Shown here one piece after another: positions 49,901 to 59,290 of a DNA stretch of 60,000 bases. The stretch is taken from contig NC_081415.1 in the NCBI RefSeq assembly GCF_030272615.1, forward strand, positions 513,992,034 to 514,052,033. Reading direction: 5' to 3'. The notes beneath the pieces were generated by a model. The model saw only the letters and a list, made by a program, of their open reading frames with translations, had not been told where the DNA came from and ran no database searches. Source of the DNA: Cryptomeria japonica. Its lineage: Eukaryota; Streptophyta; Pinopsida; Cupressales; Cupressaceae. How positions within the stretch are numbered: the first letter of the stretch is position 1; each line of letters opens with the position of its first letter. A program made the translations under genes and the position numbers.

Positions 49901-50629
49901 TGAATTGCATCAACAAGGTATGAGGCATAATCAAATGTTATTGCTAGGGAGGGGTTTAGAATTTGTGCAATCATTAACATATAATGGGTTGGCATATTCT
50001 TTTCAGCATCCTCTCCAAAAGTCTGCAATAATGCCCAATACATACCCTTAGCTCTCAGAGTGAATAGGTTGAGAGAGAATGGTTCCATTGTGCTGGGGTG
50101 TTAACCCCCTATCTTTACAAAGAATTATTTCAATGGGCCACTTCTAAGATGATCCCTTTGTGTGTTGTAAACCTGGGCTAACAACTCAAAGTCAATAGGT
50201 TCTAACAAATTGGAGGACTCACTGAGTTTAAACACTTTCCTGAATTCATCTTCATTTATCTCAATCAAGACTGATCCCTTTATGTTCCTGATGCATCTTG
50301 CCATAGAGTCATAATTCTGTGCAGTCAGGGCTTGGGACCACAAGCTTTCCTACATCCTTCTCCCATATGCCATTCAAAGGAGCTGGGGAATTCCTCTACC
50401 CAAAACCGACTTTGAAGAGTCCTAACCCTGACAATCCTATTTTAGGGTCCCTCTACCAATTACCCTTATCATTAAGGCCATCTTTAATTTTTAGATGAGG
50501 GTTCTTAGGTACTAGCTCTTTGGCCTTAGCCCCAACATTGGTGGACATGGTTAATTGCTCTAAAAAATCATCACAGATATTTCAATCCTGGTAATTCACT
50601 TTCCCTGTAAATTCTCTTCTAGGTGCCAT
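46990..50629 (-). pseudogene. Unrecognised 3.6-kb gene, probably transposon-borne
   Basis: The best start is the ATG at 50629 (MAPRREFTGKVNYQD). The frame shifts near 50350 and then runs from 50343 to about 48520 with stops only at 50125, about 50101 and 48814. After another shift it continues to about 46990. Middle part (50088-48814): HYMLMIAQILNPSLAITFDY, LVDAIHKGLVGIKNGK, FAWYSMLMHMFLFKGVDYF and FRVFGFRGTPFLLPYQVPLK. The C-terminal third is Glu/Lys-rich and likely coiled coil (EKEAQEKANLQLKLE). I know no enzyme motif in it. It sits inside the CACTA element on the opposite strand to the transposase genes. The long-range frame with few indels shows it was a real protein. A gag-like or transposon-protein role is a guess. 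Confidence 0.65.
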
Positions 50630-50929
50630 TCTAGTCAAACAGTTATACCACTAGAAGCTAGCACAAACCTCTAATGAAGTAATTCACATAGTAGTATTTG
50701 AGAACAAACCAAGAGTTATCAAGAAAAGCATAAGAAACCTGATTATTCACCTGAAGAAAATTGCTTTGCAACAATTCACTCTGCAACAAACTTCGATGAA
50801 ACAATACTTAGCAATCAAGTTGATGCAAACTAAAAAGGGCAAGTTGGCATTTAAGTTTTTAGAAATTAACTCCACATGCTTCTGCTTTCTTTCCAAAATT
50901 AAATTCACCAAATCAAATTCAAAACTGGC

Positions 50930-52760
50930 TCCAATGGGTCAATATTTCTCTAAGTCTTTCCTTTGTTTTGCTCTTTTGCTACTTCGCAGAACATAAAACC
51001 TGTGCTCTTTTCTTTCACGAAACAATGCTGGCTGTTGGATCTCAAGAACTTACATTGCCTTTATCTCTGTTTAATCTCTTTTCTTAAGTATTGGGCCCTA
51101 CCTCCTTTTCGCCACTTCACAAAGTTTAACAGTTGTGCACTTTTCCTTCACGAGACTGCACAAAGTATTAGATCAAACTCAAATCACCCGACCTTTAACT
51201 CCTATCGGGACCGTCAATCCTTTTAACTAACCACACCTCATCTTGATGGCTAACGGTTTTCACCATTTCACTACGGTTAAGCTGCGGGCATCTTTGGATC
51301 ACGAAACAATGAGAAGCATTGGATCAATCTTGAGATGAATGCCTTTTAAGTGGGCCCTTTATCTGGGAATTACTTACCCCACTTGTTATCCGGTTAATAA
51401 ACACCACATGGCAGTCGCCCATTAGCCCTAGAAACTCCTTTTGGTTCCACCCTTAATCCGCCACGTGTTCCCTTTTACTATTCCCACATAACTGCCAGTT
51501 ACACCTAGGCAGGCCCTCAACCACTTTTTTAAACCACGTGTCACGTCACTCCGTGTGATTTCCACCTGTCTTTCGTGACTTTGCAAAAATTATTCTTTAT
51601 TTGTCTTGCAGCCACGAAACCATGAGAATCGTTAGATCAAAATAGACCTAATTTTCTTTTAACTTCATACCATGCCTGTACCTTGGGTCCATCATCCTTT
51701 TCGCTACTTCACAATGACTCACTTGCTAGCATCTTATCTTCGCGAATTCACGTGAGCCATTAGATCTCAAGAACTTTCTCATTGTTTACTCATTTTATGA
51801 CAACCTTGCCTAGACCCACTACATACCGCCAACTCAGTGCCTTGTCACCGTCATGTCATCGCCAACTGGGTTTACCACATTTACTACCACTCTTAGTGGG
51901 ACCCTCCACCTTTTCGCTATTTCATTGAAGGTATAGCTCGTGCATCTCTTGGCCATGAAACAACGAGAAGCCATTGATCTTTTTCCAAGCTCTACAAAAA
52001 GTAGCAGCTGTTATGCCACATCACTCCTCCATGTGATTTCCACCTGTCTTTCGTGACTTCGTGAACATTATTCTTCGTTTGGCTTGCAGCCACAAAACCC
52101 GAAGAACCGTTAGATCATAACAGACATTATCTACTTTTAACTTCATTCCATGCCTGTCCCTTGGGCCCATTGGCCTTTTTGCTACTTTGCAATGACTAAC
52201 TTGCTAGCATCTTATCTTCGTGAATTCACACGAGCCATTAGATCTCAAGAACTTTCTCATTGTTTACTTTTTTTATGACAACCTTGCCTAGACCCACTGC
52301 ATACTACCAACTCAGTGCCTTGTCACTGCCATGTCATTGCCAACTGGGGTTACCACATTTACTACCACTCTTAGTGGGACCCTTCACCTTTTCGATATTT
52401 CATAGAAGGTATAGCTCGTGCAGCTCCCGACCACAAAACAATGAGAAGCCATTGATCTTTTTCCAACCCGATCATTCTTTAACCAAAGAAGACTGCTTAT
52501 CTCTGGGACCCACCAAACCCTTTCACCACTTTGTGAAGGTTAAAACACGTTCAGCTTGATCTCACGAAACCACATTGTCCATCCGATCAGATAAAACTTG
52601 ATGGTGTTTAGCTTTGGTCCAAACCTATATGCTGGGTCCACCTTTTCCTTTCGCTACTTTGCGAAAACTAAGTTTCCAGCACTTTTTGGTCACGAATCAA
52701 CGCAGGTCGTCAGATCAACAGAAAATCGCATGATACTTATAAGGCTTGATGGACATTAGA
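50930..52760. repeat. Degenerate tandem array, unit about 130 bp, with a palindromic motif
   Basis: At least eleven units combine motif A, a near-palindrome like TTTCGCTACTTCGCGAA, and 40-60 bp later motif B, like CACGAAACAATGAGAAGCCA followed by TTGGATC. Motif B lies near 51016, 51149, 51299, 51613, 51740, 51954, 52091, 52218, 52430, 52562 and 52694. Spacings are about 127-149 bp, with gaps of about 213 and 315 bp. The array lies 0.3-2.1 kb upstream of the start of the unknown minus-strand gene and 0.4-2.2 kb inside the CACTA right tip. Confidence 0.8.
51541..52467. repeat. Tandem duplication with 478-bp period inside the array
   Basis: About 450 bp starting at 51541 recurs from about 52019 at a constant offset of 478, checked at GTGATTTCCACCTG (51555, 52033) and CCATTGATCTTTTTCCAA (near 51971, 52449). 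Each copy spans three array units. Confidence 0.88.
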
Positions 52761-52967
52761 AAAGGCAGATTAAAAGAGAACAAGAACAAAATATTTAAAG
52801 GGACCGCCTAGGTAAATGACAAGGGGAGAACACTTTTATGATAAATGGACCCATCGCTTAAGTGAATAGTATAGTAACGCCAAATTAGAAACCAAAAGGG
52901 CTTTTCTCAGGTATTATTTTTTTTATATCGATGATAATTATTACTTTTTTTTTATATAAATGGTCAT

Positions 52968-53120
52968 CATCGGAATTATGACGAATACCAAGATTTCAAT
53001 TGATGACTTCTTTGACCATCGGTAGAGTCCATTGGATTGTCGAATTTCCGACGGGCATGGCATCGTCGACCAATCTGACACAGAGTTTTTGATGGTGGAT
53101 TTTGTCGACACTCCGATGAA
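52968..53120 (-). repeat. Right subterminal motifs of the CACTA element
   Basis: CATCGGAATTATGACGA (52968-52984) is the inverted relative of the left-end TCGTAATTCCGATG. Variants GTCGAATTTCCGACGG (about 53039) and GTCGACACTCCGATG (about 53104) follow towards the tip. Confidence 0.6.
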
Positions 53121-53160
53121 AATTTGTTGAAAATCCGACAAACAGCCATAAAAAATTAGC

Positions 53161-53176
53161 TCCAAATGTACTAGTG
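53161..53176 (-). repeat. CACTA right terminal inverted repeat
   Basis: TCCAAATGTACTAGTG; reverse complement matches the left tip at 15 of 16 positions. Followed by the CTA duplication (53177-53179). Confidence 0.93.
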
Positions 53177-54653
53177 CTATTTGGAGAGAGTACATGGTAA
53201 CTCTCCCATAGTTATTGAAAGCTTTGTCAAAGGGTGGAAAAAGGGTGTGTTGGTTGTTTATGGGGTGGAATTCTATGTTGACGAATCCTTGGTTGCCACT
53301 GTTACTAGACTTGCTACTGAGGGTAAGAAATTTTATAGAGAGAGGAAGTTGGGTGAGGAGGCCATTGATGCTTTTTTTGACAAGGAAAAGTAACTATGGA
53401 GGGTGACTAAAATGGTGGATGGAGGCTACAATAGGAAAGACTTGAATTCCCTCTGGGCTGACATGGCAGAATTCATCATGAGGTATATCACTATTGATGG
53501 CAGATTTGTTAGTGTTTTCTCGTATCATTTTACAATTGTAAACCATTTTAGGCATGGTAAAATTATCTCCATCCCTTTCTACTTGGTTTCATCTTTGGAA
53601 AATAGTTTAGCCAAACATGCTGAGAACAAGGATAATTCGGTGCTTCATGAGGGGCTTATCATGTTAATCATGGAGTACGCCAAAGCTCATGAAGTGAAAC
53701 CTTCCCCCATGGATAGAACCCACATTTCTTCCTCTAACCCTAAGGTGCAGTTTGTTTCTTATACGAAGATGGATGAGAACGACAGTGACACTTCCCTTGA
53801 TAGGCATGATATCGAGGATTTTGAGGAACCTAAGCATAGACCAAATAAAGAAGAGGGGAGCCTATGGTGACCCTTGGAACTAACAATAGTAGGAAAACCA
53901 ATCCTCCAAGGTGGTCAGTAAGCAAGTTTAAGTCTAGGAACAGGAAAATGCAAGACTTGGAGCCACCCATCAGGAAGAAAATGAAATTGACCAAGTCAAG
54001 TGGGTCCAAAGACAAGGACTATAAGATTAGGTTAGACGTCCCCATCAATGTGGATAATAAGGAATAGGGGACCATGAATAAAGATAATGAAAGTGGTCAA
54101 AAGGGGGAGAAGATGCTGGAAGACCTGATTTTGGAGGTCACTAGGGGCCAGGAGAGCTATTGGAAGTGGGTTGGTAAGGAAATTGGAACCTTGAAAGATG
54201 GGATTAAGGATGTTATTGACACTTTCATGGACTCCCCTAGGCCTAGTAAAATTGAGAAGATGATGAGAATGATTCAAAATTTGTCTCATGATGTCAAAAC
54301 TATGAAGATAAACCACGAGCGCATAATTGATAAGCTGGAAGACTATGTGGATGACATCAAAGACAACCTGAATAATCTGGTGGAAATCAATAGGGAGGCA
54401 ATGAGTAAAAACCATGACTACAAACTATAGAACTAGACCCATAGCCAATGATCCTCCCTTAGGGAAAAACAGAAAAAGAATGCTTCAAAGGATGGCAAGA
54501 GTGGTGCTGGAGGGAAGACTATCTTGGGTCCTTGACTAGGACTAGGAGCCAGAGCTAGGACTAGGGTACCTTCAAATTCATCATGGAGGATTTGGAGAAA
54601 ATCAACAAGAAGATTAATCAAAATAATTCTGAACTGGTGCACTCTCTCAATTG
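53177..54653 (+). pseudogene. LINE accessory ORF downstream of RNase H, main part
   Basis: This continues the frame started at 22875. The N-terminal part (53181-53870) has VIESFVKGWKKGVLVVYGVE, RLATEGKKFYRERK and MAEFIMRYITIDGRFVSVFS. Its layout resembles the putative plant transposon protein domain (compare PF20167), a comparison made from memory that needs a profile search. After a shift near 53860 comes a basic linker, then the coiled-coil part shared with the 17.4-kb copy (YWKWVGKEIGTLKDGIKD, KLEDYVDDIKDNLNNLVE), and an end at TGA after LVHSLN. Stops at 53391, 53868 and 54065 and a shift near 54415 break it. No nuclease or polymerase motif is seen, so it is not the LINE RT itself. Confidence 0.65.
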
Positions 54654-54823
54654 AGTGTTTTTTCCTATTTTTTTAGGCTTTTCGTGTTGTTTTTGGCTTT
54701 GGGTTTGTGTGGGGTTTGTCCCCTATTTCGCTTCTATTTAATGTTTGGTTGTATACTTGCCTTGGTTTGTAAAACTTTGGGTTTCAGGTCCTTGTAAAAC
54801 CCATTTATCTTTATCAAAGAAAA
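54654..54823 (+). other. 3' untranslated end of the LINE
   Basis: T-rich, with TTTGGGTTTCAGGTCC and CCCATTTATCTTTATCAAA, followed by an A-rich stretch. The same end occurs at 18118-18281 in the copy with the clean target-site duplication, which fixes the 3' boundary. Confidence 0.75.
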
Positions 54824-55136
54824 ACAAAAACTAATAGCTACATGAATTAGTATTCAAAAATATATTACACATTGAACTTACAGTGTTAAAAAAATAAAAA
54901 ATAAATAAATGAGTGAAAACTTTAAAGAAGTACAAAAACCTAAACCATCAACAACTAGAGAACATCTCCTCTATTATTGTCACAAATCTCACAAAACCTT
55001 CAATATAATGCATTTTCATTATTATTTCAGCATAAAATGAGAATAGAGACATTAATAAAATAGTCCAAAGCTACATCAATCATATCGAGCTCATTGACTT
55101 TAATTTTAGAATTAAGATCTAGGGAAATGGCTTAAG
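54824..55136. other. Spacer, nothing recognised
   Basis: AT-rich DNA between the two LINE 3' ends; no motif found. Confidence 0.45.
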
Positions 55137-55560
55137 TTTTGATTAAGTAAAAGAAGGTATTTGAAAGGTACCCGAACCTTGTACAAGCCAGATCAGAAGA
55201 ACATGAAAGAAACGTGCCTGATCATTTCAAAAAACAAAAATATCCCATCCGAACAAAAAGGGATCAACTTACAAAACATAAAAAACCAGAAACAGACAGC
55301 GAAAGGACAGCACAACGATAGCAAAAAGACAAAACCTAGAACTCCTGTAGATATAGACAAAGACCTAAATAGTTTTCATGATATCCTCAGCATGGACAAC
55401 CATTTGTTTCATGTTGTTCGCTGAGGTCTTTAATTCGTTCAGCTCATGACCTTTGATGTCGCTCTTGGTCCTAGTATTAGCTCTGATCCTCTTTTCATGA
55501 CCCTTCTTGTTCGACTGATCTTTATCCAATTATAATGTGAGATAATATGGTCTTCATAGT
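55137..55560 (-). mobile_element. 3' end of another LINE-like element (minus strand)
   Basis: On the minus strand a frame with RANTRTKSDIKGHELNELKT ends in a stop near 55370, followed by a T-rich 3' region and the end GGTACCTTTCAAATACC...TACTTAATCAAAAC. The end resembles the GGTCC...ATCTTTATCAAAA end of the family at 18.28 and 54.82 kb, in the opposite direction. It is heavily 5' truncated. No target-site duplication was found. Confidence 0.5.
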
Positions 55561-57701
55561 AACCTAAAATGATAAAACAATTACTTGTGTTTGATGAGGC
55601 TGAGATAGGGAAGTAGGGATGAGTAAAAGTTTTCTGGATAAATGGGTACATATTGATATGTGCACTATGAAACATCAACAAGAGTAAAGTCAACTTAATT
55701 ATTATAATTATGAGGTGATCTTATATAAATTGAATTTAATTTAATAATTTAAATATACTATTGTTACTTAGAGGAGAATAATTAACAATGTGGTGTTTCG
55801 AGACCAAAAAATACCTTATAGAAAATCTCAAAAATAAACTTATGTAGAACAAGAATAATATCTTAGCCTTCTTTAAAGATAAAATTTCCATTGACATGTT
55901 TACATAATTCTTTGGTTCTTGAAGAGATACATCATAATCATGCATTAACAGCTCCATCTCCACATGTGCTTAATTGAAAAATAGAATCGATTTTTATTTT
56001 TATTTTTGTTAGATACATGGATTTTCAGCTTGGCCCAATTGCCAAGTGAGGCCAAAATCAGGGGACCTCATCCTTGAATCCAACAGTCCAAAACCATGAG
56101 CATGGAAGCCCTATAGGGACCCTAAGCCCATGGGAGTGAAAGACCCATGTGGGCTAATACAAAAACACCAAGCATGAAAGAACCGCTTGGCTCTGATACA
56201 AATTCTATGAGTAGCACATGGCGATGAGGATTTTGATCTACAACACACGTCCAATGTGGGTTTGGCAAAAGGTCCATGAGCACACTAGCCTAGTGAGTGT
56301 CTATTATAGTTAGTCCTTAAGTTCCTTCTGAGAACCTCCTCTTCAACTTCTCCTTACACATCCTAAAGATTAGAATCCAATGTAACTGGGTAAAGGTGGT
56401 GATTGTATATTTTTCTATAAGAAGAAAGTTTTTCTTTTATTAGAGTATCTATTTTTTTCACAAGCTTGTTACAAGATGGAAATTGTAAGGTCCTTGAAAA
56501 TGAATTAATTAAATTATTTTAATTTAACTCATTTAACAAATCATAAAATATGACTTATTCTCAAGAAAACTCTAATAATATAAGTTTAAAAATTACACTG
56601 GAAAATTACAATAACAATTTTCAATGGCATTCAAGTGCTTGTTCTAGGAAAGCACGTATACATGAGTTGTGAATACAACGAAAGTGACCTACATGCCATG
56701 ATGATATGAATATAAGGAAAGTACAATTTACAAGATACAAATAATTTGAAATGCAATTGTCCTTACTCACCACCAATCATATAGTCATTTACTAGTTAAG
56801 GATGAAGAACATGACCCAAGCAGTTTTCTACCCAACCACAATGCAAATATGCTTTCTCAAAGTTCTTCTTAATATCAAGAACCACCGAACTTGCATGAAT
56901 AGTATAGATGCCTGAAAACAATGGCAAGATGGAAACTATGATGCACCTTGATACATCTACATACACATAGACTATATTATAATACAATTGCATATTATTA
57001 GGATGGGGTAGAGAAACACATTAAATAAAATTTGTTAGGAAATTCATCAATTCCAATGAACTAAGGTTTGGTCAAAGTACTTTTAAAACGTGGGTTTATT
57101 ATGAACATAGTATCATTCTTCTCTATTATTTCACATTTAACACCCCTTCCCAAAAATATATATTTTCCTACACACAATAAATCATATACCATTCATCCTA
57201 TATATGTGCATTCTCTTATGAGATGACTTCTCATTTGTTTCTACATGGATTTTAATATGCATGCTAGATTAATTCACATTCTACATGTCATTTAATGAAG
57301 GCTAATTATGCTCAAATCTTGATAATTCCTATCTTTAATAACTCTACATGTCAATTCAATGCAACTTGTGTGTAGTATTCAAACACAAATTTTTTTTTTA
57401 TGTGTTTGGAATGATTGGAAGTTCTTGACCAATTTTTCCAATAGAATAATGTTGATGTGTTTTGAGAAAAGATAGTTTGCAAGCATTTACTTATGCCATT
57501 GAGGGGATTGTAATATATTTATTCTAAATTTAAACATTACAAATTAAATGGCTTGTAATGGATACAAAATCACAAACACCAAGGGACCTTATTTGAACAC
57601 CGTACTTGGAGTTTCTTAGATTTAGAATCTTCTCTAATTTTGATTAGAATTTATACATGAGTATGAATTTCCTATTCAAACATAAATCCTCTACTTCAAG
57701 G
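55561..57701. other. Gap region with one primer-site-like motif
   Basis: No gene is seen. Small minus-strand ORFs (55736-55963, 56796-56993) lack motifs. The only structured piece is the tRNA-Met-type primer site at 56184-56203. Confidence 0.45.
56184..56203 (-). promoter_or_regulatory. Possible retrotransposon primer binding site (minus strand)
   Basis: On the minus strand ATTTGTATCAGAGCCAAGCGG contains TGTATCAGAGCC, one base off the common plant TGGTATCAGAGCC complementary to initiator tRNA-Met. It implies an old LTR extending to higher coordinates from about 56204, but I could not trace a full LTR or a second copy. Confidence 0.4.
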
Positions 57702-59216
57702 TGTTGGCATTATTGACATAATTGATGTAGATGAGGTGATGCAGTTAAAGACTGATAACTGAACTGGTAGAGGATAAAAGACTATTTGTGATAAAGAGAT
57801 TGAGATTTTGTGATTAGATGACTTGATCAGTTATTTGTGTTATCATTGATGGAAACTAATGTTAACTAATGTTTCTTGATGTTTGGTTTGTCACCTAAAT
57901 GATTTGGTCTACCGAAGATAGGGTTTACCGGCAATATACAGAAGATTGTGAAATAGGACTTTAATCAGTATATGCATAGATGTTTTACTTGAAGTGGATG
58001 ATTGGTGATGATTGGTGATTTGCGGTTTGGAATGTAAGATTTTATCATGGTAATCAGTATCTGATCGGAACTACATCTTATGATGACTATCAGAAAGCAT
58101 GTTTCTAATTTTTTATGAAGTCTTGCTAGGGTTTTAGTACGGTTTTAGAACCGATGAATAAATCATAAAACCAATAATGATTTTTGGTATGGTGGTGATC
58201 GACATCAAGTCTACATGTTGATGATAATGTGGCACAAACTATGTGCAATGTTTGAAAGATGTTTTGGCGCATTTGGAGAGATAATTTCTTGGGAATGTGC
58301 AAACTGCTTAGCAGAATGAGCTAAGGGTTTTACTTTGTACCATATCGACTTTCCATGATAACTTATGATCATTCAATGACTGATATTTATTTGTAATTTA
58401 TTGTAATGATCCATCTGATGATTTGTAATAATTTGTAAAGATCTGTGATAATCTATGATGTAATTTAGGGTTTAGTGGCTGACCTAGTGGAAAGCTTTAT
58501 TTATGTTGGCTTAGTTGACATTCATTGTGTTAGTGGTCTTCAAGAAGAGTGTGAAGCCATACCAGAGAAGAGTGAGATCTTCCTGAGAGTTGCAGATAGT
58601 GGAGCATAACTAGATATGATTTAGCAAGCTGAGAAGTTTAAGTAATAGATCACTTTTTCACTGTTGTTTCCTAATAGTTGTAGCAGATTAAATCCCTTAA
58701 TCGGGTAGGTCCTGACAGACATTAATATTTTAAATCCCCTAACATGGTAGCTCTCAAAAAGAGTGGTAAATCCTCTCACGAGGTTGATCCTAATAGGTCA
58801 TTAAGCTCCTAACCGGGCTACACATCCAAATCCCTTAATCGGGTGACTCCTAACAAGGCATATTGTAAGCTCCTAACAGGGCGTACCTCAAAAGAGTACA
58901 AATCTATGTGGGTACTAACTCCCATCATGGTTTTTCCCTATTTGGGTTTCCAAATCAAAACTATGGTGTTCATGTGTGGAATGATTTTCATGTGATATTA
59001 TTGACTATCTTTCATTTATTCATTATTTTTGAATACACTGGTTATAGCAATTTATCTGAGATTTATCAGTGATTATCAGTACTATTTAATGAATTGGAAT
59101 ATGTGTTAAATGAAGTTAGATTTTTTGTAATTTTGATTTGGATTTAAAGTTTCAGTTTGGTATTAATACTGATTCACCCCCCTCTCAGTATTAACTAGAT
59201 CCTCATAGAATTAACA
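57702..59216 (+). mobile_element. 5' LTR of a Ty1/copia element
   Basis: Begins TGTTGGCATTATTGACATAA and ends ATAGAATTAACA, about 1,515 bp, directly followed by ATTGGTATCAGA, the primer site. The partner LTR lies beyond the window, so divergence and target-site duplication cannot be judged. The left flank is CAAGG. Confidence 0.85.
58689..58895 (+). repeat. Short degenerate repeats inside the copia LTR
   Basis: Six imperfect units like AAATCCCTTAATCGGGTAGC alternate with AAGCTCCTAACAGGGC, about 30-42 bp apart. Confidence 0.75.
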
Positions 59217-59217
59217 A

Positions 59218-59229
59218 TTGGTATCAGAT
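59218..59229 (+). promoter_or_regulatory. Primer binding site of the copia element
   Basis: TTGGTATCAGAT follows the LTR end after a short AT spacer; it matches the initiator tRNA-Met type site used by many plant copia elements. Confidence 0.8.
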
Positions 59230-59290
59230 CTATGGTCCTCTGTGTGTAGAAAGCCTAACCACTTGAGGAAAAGATTTTGAGGAAGTTAAG

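Larger units (their letters stand above)
22973..53176 (+). mobile_element. CACTA (En/Spm) DNA transposon, 30.2 kb including nested insertions
   Basis: The left tip CACTAATACATTTGGA and the right tip TCCAAATGTACTAGTG are inverted repeats with 15 of 16 matches. The flanking trinucleotides are both CTA (22970-22972, 53177-53179), the 3-bp duplication typical of CACTA elements. TCGTAATTCCGATG-like motifs lie near both tips. Between them, on the plus strand, are a TNP2-type transposase gene and a TNPA-like gene. Without the 12.8-kb gypsy insertion the element would be about 17.4 kb. It also carries a PPR gene fragment and an unrecognised minus-strand gene. The transposase genes contain many stops, so this copy is not autonomous now. 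Confidence 0.93.
22410..54823 (+). mobile_element. LINE-family element split by the CACTA transposon (outer host of the nest)
   Basis: The left part (about 22410-22972) encodes a LINE RNase H and then the start of a further ORF. The right part (53177-54823) continues that ORF in the same frame and ends in the same 3' untranslated region as the 17.4-kb copy (TTTGGGTTTCAGGTCC...TTTATCTTTATCAAA). If the CACTA element and one CTA are removed, the reading frame runs through the junction. The 5' side is truncated within or just before RNase H, so the reverse transcriptase is absent. I found no convincing target-site duplication. The match AAAAACTA near 22362 and 54826 is too short to count. Confidence 0.75.

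Noticed and set aside
22362-54833. AAAAACTA as target-site duplication of the outer LINE
   Set aside because: Only eight A-rich bases match, and the left LINE edge is not fixed to that point.
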